64,000 bases of DNA. Origin: Bradyrhizobium sp. CB1015. Its GTDB lineage: Bacteria > Pseudomonadota > Alphaproteobacteria > Rhizobiales > Xanthobacteraceae. Shown one piece after another: positions 1 to 8,620 of this stretch (position 1 is the stretch's first letter; each line of letters opens with the position of its first letter). The stretch lies in contig NZ_CP104174.1 in NCBI RefSeq assembly GCF_025200925.1, positions 3,224,001 through 3,288,000 of the forward strand, read 5' to 3'. The position numbers and the translations under genes were made by a program. A model generated the notes under the pieces. That model saw nothing but the letters and a program-made list of their open reading frames with translations, made no database searches and had not been told where the DNA came from.

Positions 1-838
1 AGCCGGCCTCGTTGCCGAGGCGCTGGATCTTGAAGGTCGAGGCGGCGCGAGCGAAGTCAAAATGCTCGCGCCAGCTTTTGCCGGGATGGGCGAGGTAGGA
101 ATAGACATAGGCGCCGTGGAAGACGTCGCCGGCGCCGTTGGTGTCGATCACGCGCTCGCGCGGGATCGGCATCGCCGGCATCACCTGCACCGTCCCGGTT
201 TCGTCGTACCAGAACAGGCCCTTCTCGCCCATGGTGACGCCGCCGATCTTGCAGCCGCGGCTCTTGAGATAGTCGAGCATCCTCTCCGGCGTCAGGTCCA
301 TCTGCTCGCACAGGCGCTCGGCGACTATGGCGACGTCGATGAATTCGAGCAGCTCATGGGTGTTGGTGCGCAGGCCGCCGCCGTCGAGCGAGGTCAGGAT
401 GCCGGCCTCGCGGCACACCTTGGCATAGTGGATCGCCGCATCCGGCTGATGGCCGTCGACATGTAGCGCGCGGCAGCCGCCGAGATTGAGCATCGGAAAG
501 GGGTGGATGTGGTCGTCGTCGCGGCAGCGGACGATGGCGCGCTTGCCGTCCTTGGGCATGATGAAGGAGAGCGAGGACTGGTTGACCTTGCGCCCATGCA
601 GCGAGATGCCGTACTTCGCGCACATGTCCTGGAACATGCGCCCGAGCCAGTCATTGGCTGCGGTCGCGATCAGGTCCGGCACGATGCCGAGCTTGGCGCA
701 GCAGAATGCCGCCGTCACCGCATTGCCGCCGAAGGAGACCGCGTAGTCACGCGCCACGTGCTTCTCGTCGCCGGTCGGCATGTGGTCGGTGATGAAGACG
801 ACGTCGATATAGGTCTGTCCGATGAAGAGAGCCTGCAT
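1..838 (-). CDS. PfkB-family carbohydrate kinase (3' end outside window)
   Basis: This gene encodes a ribokinase/PfkB-type kinase that should phosphorylate a sugar or nucleoside with ATP in the cytoplasm. The visible 279 residues begin MQALFIGQTYIDVVF, a typical first strand of the fold. The early glycine motif SFGGNAVTAA lies near residue 35, and the second PfkB signature DTNGAGD at 232-238 carries the catalytic base Asp238 and the anion hole. The window edge removes the last part of the protein, so the stop is not seen. It is transcribed away from the VOC gene. It may serve the sugar-enzyme cassette 5 kb away, but nothing in the sequence links them directly. The family is certain; the substrate is unknown. 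Confidence 0.88.
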   Translation of the reverse strand, partial: MQALFIGQTYIDVVFITDHMPTGDEKHVARDYAVSFGGNAVTAAFCCAKLGIVPDLIATAANDWLGRMFQDMCAKYGISLHGRKVNQSSLSFIMPKDGKRAIVRCRDDDHIHPFPMLNLGGCRALHVDGHQPDAAIHYAKVCREAGILTSLDGGGLRTNTHELLEFIDVAIVAERLCEQMDLTPERMLDYLKSRGCKIGGVTMGEKGLFWYDETGTVQVMPAMPIPRERVIDTNGAGDVFHGAYVYSYLAHPGKSWREHFDFARAASTFKIQRLGNEAG

Positions 839-1050
839 TGCTTGTCCGTGATGCGCTTGTGGTCCCGGCCGGCGGGATTACTCTAGCACCGGTTCCGCTC
901 CGGAGGGACGCTGAAATTATTCGCAAAACTGCCGCCCGAAGCGCTTGAGGTCAGCATGGTGCCGGAATACGACCATGTCGGGCCAATGCCAAGCCCGGAC
1001 AAACGCCGTCTTCCGGTCCGTGGGTTCCAGGTCCATCAAAAGGGTGCAGA

Positions 1051-1899
1051 ATGATCACCGGCCTCGATCACATCGTCGTTCTGGTGGGCGATATCGGTGC
1101 GGCCAAGGCGGCCTATCAGACGCTGCTCGCCCGCGCGCCGGCCTGGCAGAACTCGGGCGAGGGCGCCGACCGGGTGCTGTTCACCTTCGACAACATGACC
1201 ATCGAGCTGATGGCCCCTCACGGCTTCAGCGTCACCGCCGACCGCATGCGCGCACTGCTCGGCGACCAGGAGGGCATGCTCGCCAGCCTGTGCTTTCGTG
1301 TCGCCGACATCGGCAAGATGCACCGGCGGCTGGAGCGGGTGGCCCTGAGGCCGGATCCGGTCGCCGAGGTCGAGAGCAGCGACGCCGGCACCGGCGCCGT
1401 GCTGCACTGGAAGCGCACGCGGGCCGCCACCGAGCTGACGCGCGGCGTGCGCATGTTCTTCCTGGAGCTGGCCGACGAGCGTCCGAAGTCGGCCGCGACC
1501 GACATCGCGCCGATCGAGGGGCTCGACCACGTCGTCGTCACCACGGAGGATTCCGAGCGCGCCGCCGCGCTCTACGGCGCCCGGCTCGGCCTCGATCTCG
1601 CGCTCGACCGCTCGCACCAGGACTGGGGCCAGCTGATGTTCTTCCGCTGCGGCGATCTCATCGTCGAGGTGGTGCGCCGCCCGGTCGCGGGCGGCGATGC
1701 CGCGCATGACCGGCTCTGGGGCCTGAGCTGGCGCGTCGCCGACATCGACGCCACCCGCGCCCGCCTGATCGCTGCCGGACTCGACGTCTCCGAGGTGCGC
1801 ACCGGCCGCAAGCCGGGCACGCGCATCATGACGGTGCGGAGCGGCACCTGCGGGATCCAGACCGTGCTGCTGGAGCGCTCGCCGAAGCCGGTGGAGTGA
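1051..1899 (+). CDS. two-domain VOC (glyoxalase/bleomycin-resistance fold) protein
   Basis: The 282-residue product contains two vicinal-oxygen-chelate modules. The first begins ITGLDHIVVLVGDI at the N terminus and the second begins GLDHVVVTTEDSE near residue 155, each with the LDH start that supplies a metal-ligand histidine. The family includes glyoxalase-like lyases, extradiol dioxygenases and isomerases, usually acting on a bound metal. Nothing in the sequence fixes a substrate. The start is an ATG preceded by AAAAGGGTG. The gene is followed by a palindromic repeat and then a TetR regulator, so it is probably a single-gene transcript. Confidence 0.82.
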   Translation: MITGLDHIVVLVGDIGAAKAAYQTLLARAPAWQNSGEGADRVLFTFDNMTIELMAPHGFSVTADRMRALLGDQEGMLASLCFRVADIGKMHRRLERVALRPDPVAEVESSDAGTGAVLHWKRTRAATELTRGVRMFFLELADERPKSAATDIAPIEGLDHVVVTTEDSERAAALYGARLGLDLALDRSHQDWGQLMFFRCGDLIVEVVRRPVAGGDAAHDRLWGLSWRVADIDATRARLIAAGLDVSEVRTGRKPGTRIMTVRSGTCGIQTVLLERSPKPVE

Positions 1900-1915
1900 G
1901 CGGAGCGTACGGTAT

Positions 1916-2055
1916 CGTGTCCCGGACGCGCTGCAACGCTCTTGCGTTGCTGCGCAGAGCCGGGACCTAGAAGGCGGTGACCTCTCACTTGGAGACACGG
2001 GCCCCGGCTCTGCAGCGCACCGCTGAAGAGGCGCTGCGCTGCGTCCGGGGCACGA
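1916..2055. repeat. dispersed intergenic palindromic element, family D copy 1
   Basis: The ends are inverted copies of one another (TCGTGTCCCGGACGC at the left, its near complement at the right), and the interior contains GCAACGC/GCGTTGC-type sub-hairpins. Related copies lie at 35665, 38481 and 60519. The element is open in one frame and gives a false N-terminal extension to the following TetR gene. Confidence 0.75.
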
Positions 2056-2120
2056 GATCGTTCTCAAAGGCCCGCGCGCGTGTTACACGCCATATCTGGA
2101 TCACCCAGCGAGCATCCGGT

Positions 2121-2828
2121 TTGGCGAAGGCAAAGCGAACTCTGAAATGGCAGCGCGACCCCGAGGGGATGCGGCTGCGCATTCTCGAAGCCGCCAAGCA
2201 GGAGTTTTCCGCCCATGGTCTTGCCGGCGCGCGCGTCGACCGCATCGCGGCCAAGGCCGGCGCCAACAAGCGCATGCTCTACTACCACGTCGGCAACAAG
2301 GACGAGCTCTACCTCGCCGTGCTCGAAGGCGCCTATGACAAGATCCGCAGCGAGGAGCGGGGGCTCGACCTCGAGCATCTCGATCCGCCCGAGGCGATCC
2401 GCCGCCTGATCGAGTTCACGTGGAACTACTTCCTGCGCAACCCCGAATTCCTGTCGCTGCTGCAGACCGAGAACCTGGCGCGCGCCAAGCACCTGAAGAA
2501 GTCGACCAAGGTCAAGTCGATGCACTCGCCCTTCGTCGAGATGATCCGCGCCGTGGTGCGCCGCGGCGTCGAGAGCGGGGATTTCCAGGTCGCGGTCGAC
2601 CCGGTTCAGCTCTACATCTCGATCGCAGCGCTCAGCTTCTTCTACCTCTCCAACTCGGCAACGCTCAGCGTGATCTTCGGCCGTGATCTCCTGGATAAGA
2701 AGGCCAAGGACGAGCGGCTGGCGCACATGAGCGGCCTCGTTCTGGCGGCATTGACGGGCAAGTCCGCCGCGCTGTTCGAGGTCGGCCAGATGCCGAAGTC
2801 GCACGCCGCGGTCGTGCAAGCGGTGTAG
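2121..2828 (+). CDS. TetR/AcrR family transcriptional regulator
   Basis: The protein has the TetR N-terminal helix-turn-helix: RILEAAKQEFSAHGLAGAR followed by VDRIAAKAGANKRMLYYH and then a ligand-binding all-helical C terminus. I place the start at the TTG giving an LAKAKRTLKWQRD N terminus (read as Met), which yields about 235 residues. The open frame extends upstream to 1977, but that part translates the palindromic repeat and should be discarded. No good Shine-Dalgarno is visible before the TTG, so the start is uncertain by a few codons. It could control the downstream ABC transporter cassette or the VOC gene. No operator is recognisable. Confidence 0.85.
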   Translation: MAKAKRTLKWQRDPEGMRLRILEAAKQEFSAHGLAGARVDRIAAKAGANKRMLYYHVGNKDELYLAVLEGAYDKIRSEERGLDLEHLDPPEAIRRLIEFTWNYFLRNPEFLSLLQTENLARAKHLKKSTKVKSMHSPFVEMIRAVVRRGVESGDFQVAVDPVQLYISIAALSFFYLSNSATLSVIFGRDLLDKKAKDERLAHMSGLVLAALTGKSAALFEVGQMPKSHAAVVQAV

Positions 2829-2847
2829 TTTTCGAAGCTTTCCGTAT

Positions 2848-2934
2848 CCGTCATGGCCGGGCTTGTCCCGGCCATCCACGTGCATCCGCGCGTAGGAGAG
2901 ACGTGGATGCCCGGGACAAGCCCGGGCATGACGG
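2848..2934. repeat. dispersed palindromic element, family A copy 1
   Basis: The element is a long imperfect hairpin. Each arm contains a small inner palindrome of the form GGCCGGG-CTTGT-CCCGGCC, and the outer ends CCGTCATG and CATGACGG are complementary. A very similar copy lies at 63007. It sits between the TetR gene and the ABC permease promoter region and could fold in the TetR transcript. Confidence 0.8.
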
Positions 2935-2969
2935 GGAACTGCCGCCGCAAAACGTCACAGGGAAAGCTC

Positions 2970-2998
2970 TGGACAGTATTTATCCAACGGGTTAATTT
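2970..2998 (+). promoter_or_regulatory. candidate sigma-70-type promoter for the ABC/catabolic cassette
   Basis: TGGACA (-35-like) and TAATTT (-10-like) are separated by 17 bases in an unusually AT-rich stretch directly upstream of the permease gene. The match is moderate and was found by eye. Confidence 0.3.
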
Positions 2999-3033
2999 CT
3001 CGCCATAACGAAGAAGACTGCCGGGAGTGAAAA

Positions 3034-3843
3034 TTGGCAGAGCCCAAGCCGCAAAACGCTGTTTCCAAGCTGCTGAACGCAGCCTGGGTTCGGCCGTTCT
3101 TGTTCCTGGTCTTCATCATCGTCGCCTGGGATCTCGCGATCCGGATCTTCAAGATTCCCGCCTACCAGATCCCGGCGCCGCTCGATGTCGTCGTCGTGCT
3201 GCGCACCGAATGGCCGGAGCTGCTGCGACAGTCCTGGCCGACCACCTATGCGACCGTCTGCGGCTTCCTGCTGTCGGCGCTGTTCGGCATTCCCGTCGCG
3301 ATGCTGATTGCGGGCTCGAAGACGGTAGAGAGCTACGTCTATCCGCTGCTGGTGTTCTCGCAATCCGTGCCGAAGATCGCGATCGCGCCGCTGTTCGTGG
3401 TGTGGTTCGGCTTCGGCATCATTCCGAAGGTGATTTCGGCTTTCCTGCTCGGCTTTTTCCCCGTGGTTGTCTCCGCCGTGCAGGGCTTCAAATCGGTCGA
3501 CCCCGACATGGTCGATCTCGCCCGCGCCATGCAGGGCAGCCGGCTGCAGGTGTTTCGTGCGGTGAACCTGCCGCATGCGCTGCCGGCGATCTTCTCCGGC
3601 CTCAAAGTCTCGGTGACGCTCGCCGTCGTCGGCGCGGTGGTCGGCGAATTCGTCGGCTCCAATTCCGGCATCGGCTACGTGATGCAGCGCTCGATCGGCA
3701 CCTTCGACCTGCCGACGATGTTTGCGGCGCTGGTGATCCTGGCGCTGCTCGGCGTGATCCTGTTCTGGATCGTCGACCGGATCGAGAAACTGGTCATCCC
3801 CTGGCATGTCAGCCAGCGTGAAGACGTGATCTTTGCATCCTGA
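3034..3843 (+). CDS. NitT/TauT-type ABC transporter permease
   Basis: This is an inner-membrane permease of the SsuC/TauC/NrtB type, about 269 residues with around six hydrophobic segments. The permease EAA-like loop reads VDLARAMQGSRLQVFRAVNLPHALP, with the conserved glycine replaced, and the C terminus carries the GSNSGIGYVMQRS motif usual in this family. Translation starts at TTG, chosen because GGGAG sits a good distance upstream. The binding protein and ATPase follow on the same strand, so the three form one importer. The family takes up sulfonates, nitrate, taurine or thiamine precursors. The neighbouring enzymes suggest an organic substrate. Confidence 0.9.
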   Translation: MAEPKPQNAVSKLLNAAWVRPFLFLVFIIVAWDLAIRIFKIPAYQIPAPLDVVVVLRTEWPELLRQSWPTTYATVCGFLLSALFGIPVAMLIAGSKTVESYVYPLLVFSQSVPKIAIAPLFVVWFGFGIIPKVISAFLLGFFPVVVSAVQGFKSVDPDMVDLARAMQGSRLQVFRAVNLPHALPAIFSGLKVSVTLAVVGAVVGEFVGSNSGIGYVMQRSIGTFDLPTMFAALVILALLGVILFWIVDRIEKLVIPWHVSQREDVIFAS

Positions 3844-3901
3844 CCAAAGCAACGAGCGGCCACCAAAAGGCCGACGCAACAAACGGCAAGGGAGAGAAGC
3901 G

Positions 3902-4894
3902 ATGAGGAAGTGGATTGGGGCTGCATCCGTGGCACTGCTGGCGTTCGCAGCCATGCCGGCGCAGGCAGCCGACAAGGTCGTGCTGATGCTGAACTGGTAC
4001 GTCTATGGCGAGCACGCGCCGTTCTATTACGGCAAGGCCAAGGGCATTTATGCCGCTGAGGGCATCGAGCTCGAGATCCAGGAAGGCCGCGGCTCGGCTG
4101 CGACCACGCAAGCGGTTGCCGCCAAGACCGCGGACTTCGGCTATGTCGACGTTCCCACCATGATGCGCGCTGCGATCAAGGGCGCGCCCGTGGTTGCGAC
4201 CGGGGTGCTGCTGCAGACCTCACCGATGTCCGCCATGGGCTTCGCCGAGAAGAACATCAGGAAGCCCGAGGACATCAAGGGCAAGACCGTCGCGATCACG
4301 CCGGCGGACTCAATGACCCAGATCTGGCCGCTGTTCCTGAAGAAGACCGGCTTGAAGGAAAGCGACTTCAAGACCGTCGCCGGCGACGGCCAGACCAAAC
4401 TCAACGCTGTCATCAACGGCCAGGCCGATCTCCTGCTCGGCTACGTCATGGACCAGTCGATGAAGATCAAGGACGCGACGGGCAAGGAGGTCTACCCAAT
4501 CAAGTTCGCCGACTACGGCATCAACATGGTCTCCTCGGGCATCATCGCCAACGCCGACTATGTGAAGGCCAATGCCGATCTCGTCCGCCGCTTCATGTCC
4601 GCGACCACGAAAGCGGTCGAGGCCGCCGAGAAGGAGCCAAAAGCAGCGGCGCAGTCGATCCTCGATGCCAATCCCAAGGGCGGCAAGATCGACACGCTGA
4701 CGCAGGGCTTTGAGCTGACCATTCCGCTGTATCGGACCGCGGAGACCAAGGGCAAGCGGCCGTTCCAGGTCACCGACCAGAACATGACGGATACGGTCAA
4801 CCTGATGGTCGAATATGGCGGCCTCGACGCCAAGGCCAAGGAGAACCCGAAGGCGTTCTACACCAACGATTACCTGCCGAAGAGCGGCTCGTAA
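3902..4894 (+). CDS. ABC transporter substrate-binding protein, NMT1/THI5-like
   Basis: The 330-residue product has a clear signal peptide (MRKWIG followed by a hydrophobic stretch ending AMPAQA, cleavage before ADKVV). The mature protein begins with an NMT1/THI5-type fold, NWYVYGEHAPFYYGKAKGIY, followed by the GIELEIQEG and TADFGYVDVPTMMRA elements that line the ligand cleft. It delivers its ligand to the permease encoded just upstream. The open frame extends upstream to 3833, but the ATG chosen has AAGGGAGAG at the right distance and gives the signal peptide. The ligand is unknown. THI5-like proteins bind pyrimidines and related small organics, so this is broader than nitrate or taurine. 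Confidence 0.9.
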   Translation: MRKWIGAASVALLAFAAMPAQAADKVVLMLNWYVYGEHAPFYYGKAKGIYAAEGIELEIQEGRGSAATTQAVAAKTADFGYVDVPTMMRAAIKGAPVVATGVLLQTSPMSAMGFAEKNIRKPEDIKGKTVAITPADSMTQIWPLFLKKTGLKESDFKTVAGDGQTKLNAVINGQADLLLGYVMDQSMKIKDATGKEVYPIKFADYGINMVSSGIIANADYVKANADLVRRFMSATTKAVEAAEKEPKAAAQSILDANPKGGKIDTLTQGFELTIPLYRTAETKGKRPFQVTDQNMTDTVNLMVEYGGLDAKAKENPKAFYTNDYLPKSGS

Positions 4895-4902
4895 GCCGAA
4901 TG

Positions 4903-4984
4903 CTGTCATTCCGGGGCGCCCGCAGGGCGAACCCGGAATCTCGAGATTCCGGGTCTGGTCCTTCGGACCATCCCGGAATGACGG
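4903..4984. repeat. dispersed palindromic element, family B copy 1
   Basis: Outer arms GTCATTCCGG and CCGGAATGAC enclose a perfect 24-base palindrome centred on CTCGAG at 4931-4954 and a TGGTCC/GGACCA hairpin. A related copy lies at 51869. It separates the binding-protein gene from the ATPase gene and may modulate the operon mRNA. Confidence 0.78.
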
Positions 4985-5010
4985 CTCAAATCGACGAGTG
5001 ACTTGATCGA

Positions 5011-5853
5011 ATGAACCCAGCAACAAAGATCGCTGACGTGCAGCCTGCCGGGCATCTGCGCCTGGTGTCAGGCCGGGCCGGCGATGCGTCGGGCATCAAG
5101 CTGTCGGGCGTGTCGAAGACCTATCGGACACGCGACGGCGACGTGCCGTCGCTGCGGCCGCTCGACTTCCACATCAATGACGGCGAGTTCTTCGTCGTGG
5201 TCGGCCCATCCGGCTGCGGCAAGTCCACGCTGCTCAAGCTGATCTCGGGCCTGCTGGCCCCGACCACGGGCGAGATCCTGGTCGAGGGCGAGAAGGTGAC
5301 GACGCCGCACGGCAATGTCGGCATCGTGTTCCAGAACGCGCTGCTCCTGCCCTGGCGCAACATCCTCTCCAACGTGATGCTGCCGATCGACATGAAGCGG
5401 CTGCCGCGGCAGGAATATCTCGACCGCGCCAAGTCGCTGCTGAAGCTGGTCGGCCTCGAAGGCTTCGAGAAGAAGCTGCCCTGGCAGCTCTCCGGCGGCA
5501 TGCAGCAGCGCGCCTCGATCTGCCGCGCGCTGGTGCACGATCCCAGGATCATGCTGATGGACGAGCCGTTCGGCGCGCTCGATGCGCTGACGCGCGAGCG
5601 CATGAATGTCGAATTGATGCGGATCCAGCGCGAGACGAAGAAGACGGTTCTGCTGATCACGCATTCGATTCCGGAAGCCGTGTTCCTCGCCGATCGCGTG
5701 CTGGTCATGACCGAGCGTCCCGGCGCGATCGCCGCAATCTACGACGTGCCGCTGCCGCGCCCGCGTTCGCTCGACGCGATGGCCGACCCGGTGTTCACGG
5801 AGCTCGTGCAGCGCATCCGCAAGCACTTCTTCTCGCAAGGTGCGTTGGATTGA
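5011..5853 (+). CDS. ABC transporter ATP-binding protein (NitT/TauT type)
   Basis: This 280-residue ATPase powers the importer encoded upstream. It has Walker A GPSGCGKST, a Q-loop region FQNALLLPWRN typical of SsuB/TauB relatives, the signature LSGGMQQRASICRAL, Walker B IMLMDEPFGALDALT and the switch histidine in LLITHS. About 30 extra N-terminal residues precede the usual start of the domain. The gene is separated from the binding protein by a palindromic element, but strand and order fit a single transcription unit. Confidence 0.92.
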   Translation: MNPATKIADVQPAGHLRLVSGRAGDASGIKLSGVSKTYRTRDGDVPSLRPLDFHINDGEFFVVVGPSGCGKSTLLKLISGLLAPTTGEILVEGEKVTTPHGNVGIVFQNALLLPWRNILSNVMLPIDMKRLPRQEYLDRAKSLLKLVGLEGFEKKLPWQLSGGMQQRASICRALVHDPRIMLMDEPFGALDALTRERMNVELMRIQRETKKTVLLITHSIPEAVFLADRVLVMTERPGAIAAIYDVPLPRPRSLDAMADPVFTELVQRIRKHFFSQGALD

Positions 5854-5889
5854 TGAGATTCGTGATCTCAACTGCGCGAAAGGTGCGCT

Positions 5890-6007
5890 CCCTCCCCCGC
5901 CTGCGGGGGAGGGCTGAGGAGAGGGTGTTTCCGCATTGGGACAATCTCCAAGAGGATAGAACCCTCACCCGGCACTTCGTGCCGACCTCTCCCGCAAGCG
6001 GGAGAGG
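5890..6007. repeat. dispersed hairpin element, family C copy 1
   Basis: Three hairpins lie in a row: CCCTCCCCCGC/GCGGGGGAGGG, GGCAC/GTGCC and CCTCTCCCGC/GCGGGAGAGG. A related shorter element occurs at 10711. It lies between the transporter ATPase and the enolase-superfamily gene and could act as a partial transcription attenuator or mRNA stabiliser. Confidence 0.7.
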
Positions 6008-6064
6008 CGCGTCGCCCGTGGCGGCACCGCTCGCTCCAAGTTCACCTCGTTTTGTTGTTAGCCC

Positions 6065-7462
6065 ATGTCCCCCCGCCTGAAGCTCCGAGACATCGCCTTC
6101 TTCGAACGCCCCGTGCAGTTCGCGCGGCCGTTCCGCTTCGGCACGATCACGATCAACGCGACGCCGCAGCTGTTGGTGCGGGCCGAGATCGAGGTTGAGG
6201 GCAGGGGCGTTGCGGTCGGTGCCGGCGCCGAGCTGCTGGTGCCAAAGTGGTTCGACAAGCGCCCGGAGCTGTCGCCGGCGCAGACGGTCGATGGTCTGCG
6301 ACTTTCGCTTCAGATCGCACGTGGGCTCTATCTGGCACGGACCGGCTTCCAGACGGCGTTCGATCTGCATGCCTCGTGCATCGGTGCCCAGATCGCGGCT
6401 TGCGCGAAGGAGAATATTCCGCCGCTCACTGCGGCTTACGGCCCCGCGGAGATCGACAAGGCCATTCTCGATGCGCTGCTCCGCGCCGTCGAGACCAGTT
6501 TCTTCGACGGAATGGCCGCTAACATCGCCGGCATCGATGCGCGGCTTTCTCCTGACCTGAGCGAGAGGGACATCAGGACGTTTCTCGCCGGCCGGGTGCC
6601 GCTCGAGCGTGTTGCGATCAGGCATACCGTCGGCCTTGACGATACCATAGAGGGCCAGGGCGGCGTTGCCGATCCGCGCGAGAATACCGGCGCGCGCTAC
6701 TTCAAGCTCAAGCTGTCCGGCGATCCGGCTGCCGATGCGGCGCGGCTCGCGCGGATCGGCAAGGAGCTCAATACGCTCGGACGCGACTACAAGGTGACGC
6801 TCGATGCCAACGAGCAATACGCCGATCTTGCCGCGTTGCAGGCCCTGATCGAGCGGCTGGATCATGACGCCGCGCTGCGCCCGATCGCCACGCGCCTGCT
6901 CTATGTCGAACAGCCGATGCCGCGCGACATCACGCGGCAATCGCCGCTCGGCTCGCTCGCCGCGCGCGGCTTCATCATCGACGAGGCCGACGATTCCTTT
7001 GATGCCTTTCCGGCAGCGCGGGCGCTCGGCTATCGCGGCATCTCCTCGAAATCCTGCAAGGGCCTCTACAAGTCCATCGTCAATGCCACGCGCGCGGCGA
7101 AATGGAGTGCGGAAGGCGAGACCTTCTTCGTCACGGGCGAGGATCTGACCTGCCAGGCCGGTCTTGCCGTGCAGCAGGATCTCGCGCTCGGTGCCTTCAT
7201 CGGCGTCACCCATGGCGAGCGCAACGGCCACCACTATGTCGACGGCTTCGGCGAGACGCCGGCGGCCGAAGCTGCGGCTTTCGCCGCTGCGCATCCCGAT
7301 CTCTATGCCGATGCCGGGCAGAGCATCCGGCTCTCCATTCACGACGGCGATCTCCTCACGGGATCGCTTCACGCAACGGGCTTTGCCACCGCGGTCCATC
7401 CGGACTGGTCGGCGCTCCGCCCGCTCGAACAGCCAAATTCAATTCAGGAGCAATTGGCATGA
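6065..7462 (+). CDS. enolase-superfamily (mandelate racemase/muconate lactonizing-like) enzyme
   Basis: The 465-residue product has landmarks of the enolase superfamily barrel. There is a Lys-x-Lys pair at K214 and K216 (FKLKLSGDP), and three candidate metal-ligand segments at D247 (LDANEQ), E282 (YVEQP) and D306 (IIDEADDSF). A lysine-bearing strand SSKSCKG follows at 328-333. Such enzymes abstract a proton alpha to a carboxylate and then dehydrate, racemise or cycloisomerise; sugar-acid dehydratases are common members. It is longer than the usual 370-400 residues, with an extended N-terminal capping region. It overlaps the next gene by ATGA, so translation is coupled. The substrate is unknown. 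Confidence 0.72.
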   Translation: MSPRLKLRDIAFFERPVQFARPFRFGTITINATPQLLVRAEIEVEGRGVAVGAGAELLVPKWFDKRPELSPAQTVDGLRLSLQIARGLYLARTGFQTAFDLHASCIGAQIAACAKENIPPLTAAYGPAEIDKAILDALLRAVETSFFDGMAANIAGIDARLSPDLSERDIRTFLAGRVPLERVAIRHTVGLDDTIEGQGGVADPRENTGARYFKLKLSGDPAADAARLARIGKELNTLGRDYKVTLDANEQYADLAALQALIERLDHDAALRPIATRLLYVEQPMPRDITRQSPLGSLAARGFIIDEADDSFDAFPAARALGYRGISSKSCKGLYKSIVNATRAAKWSAEGETFFVTGEDLTCQAGLAVQQDLALGAFIGVTHGERNGHHYVDGFGETPAAEAAAFAAAHPDLYADAGQSIRLSIHDGDLLTGSLHATGFATAVHPDWSALRPLEQPNSIQEQLA

Positions 7463-8610
7463 CCACGCAACGCCTCGGCCTCATCATGAACGGCGTCACC
7501 GGCCGCATGGGGCTCAATCAGCATCTGATCCGTTCGATCGCCGCGATCCGCGACCAGGGCGGCGTCCGCCTGAAGAACGGTGACCGGGTCATGCCCGATC
7601 CGATCCTGGTCGGCCGCAGCGCCGACAAGGTCGAGGCGCTGGCGAAGCGCTACAACATCACGCGCTGGACCACCGATCTCGATGCCGCGCTCGCCGACAA
7701 GAACGACACCATGTTCTTCGATGCCGCGACCACACAGGCGCGCCCTGGTCTTCTGACCCAGGCCATCAATGCCGGCAAGCACGTCTATTGCGAGAAGCCG
7801 ATCGCGACCAATTTCGAGGAAGCCGTCGAGGTCGTGAAGCTCGCCAATGCCAAGGGCGTCAAGCACGGCACGGTGCAGGACAAGCTGTTCCTGCCGGGGT
7901 TGAAGAAGATCGCCTTCCTGCGCGATTCCGGCTTCTTCGGCCGCATCCTCTCGGTGCGCGGCGAGTTCGGCTATTGGGTGTTCGAAGGCGGTTGGCAGGA
8001 AGCGCAGCGGCCGTCCTGGAACTATCGCAGCGAGGACGGCGGCGGCATCATTCTCGACATGGTCTGCCATTGGCGCTACGTGCTCGACAACCTCTTCGGC
8101 AACGTCCAGAGCGTGAGCTGCATCGGCAACACCGACATTCCCGAACGTTTCGACGAGCAGGGCAAGAAGTACAAGGCGACCGCGGACGATTCCGCCTACG
8201 CCACCTTCCAGCTCGAGGGCGGCATCATCGCCCACATCAACATGTCCTGGGTGACGCGCGTTTATCGCGACGACCTCGTCACCTTCCAGGTCGACGGCAC
8301 GCTCGGCTCGGCGGTCGCGGGCCTCTCAGACTGCATGATCCAGGCGCGGCAGGCGACCCCGCGGCCGGTTTGGAATCCCGATGAGAAGCGGCTGCACGAC
8401 TTCTACGGCGACTGGCAGAAGCTGCCCGACAACGTCACCTACGACAACGGCTTCAAAGAGCAGTGGGAGATGTTCATCCGCCACGTCTACGAGGACGCTC
8501 CTTACAAGTTCACGCTGCTCGAAGGCGCCAAGGGCGTGCAGCTCGCCGAATGCGCGCTGAAGAGCTGGAAGGAGCGGCGCTGGATCGACGTCGCCCCGAT
8601 CAAGGTCTGA
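7459..8610 (+). CDS. Gfo/Idh/MocA family NAD(P)-dependent oxidoreductase
   Basis: The 383-residue product has a dinucleotide-binding N terminus (LGLIMNGVTGRMG) and the family's CEKP signature at 111-114, whose lysine is catalytic. The C-terminal substrate domain contains DGGGIILDMVCHW, with the usual Asp/His region. Members oxidise or reduce a hydroxyl of a sugar, inositol or sugar acid. The start overlaps the stop of the enolase-superfamily gene and has GGAG upstream. The frame remains open far upstream through the previous gene, which is an artefact. With the following DUF993 and isomerase genes it forms a compact catabolic unit. Confidence 0.9.
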   Translation: MTTQRLGLIMNGVTGRMGLNQHLIRSIAAIRDQGGVRLKNGDRVMPDPILVGRSADKVEALAKRYNITRWTTDLDAALADKNDTMFFDAATTQARPGLLTQAINAGKHVYCEKPIATNFEEAVEVVKLANAKGVKHGTVQDKLFLPGLKKIAFLRDSGFFGRILSVRGEFGYWVFEGGWQEAQRPSWNYRSEDGGGIILDMVCHWRYVLDNLFGNVQSVSCIGNTDIPERFDEQGKKYKATADDSAYATFQLEGGIIAHINMSWVTRVYRDDLVTFQVDGTLGSAVAGLSDCMIQARQATPRPVWNPDEKRLHDFYGDWQKLPDNVTYDNGFKEQWEMFIRHVYEDAPYKFTLLEGAKGVQLAECALKSWKERRWIDVAPIKV

Positions 8611-8620
8611 GGAGGGACGC

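Noticed and set aside
1977..2120. N-terminal extension of the TetR gene
   Set aside because: These codons translate the family D palindromic element, so a start beyond it was chosen.
5795..7399. A 534-codon minus-strand frame opposite the enolase-superfamily gene
   Set aside because: The plus strand has the enolase-superfamily motifs and coupled neighbours. The antisense product has no recognisable domain.
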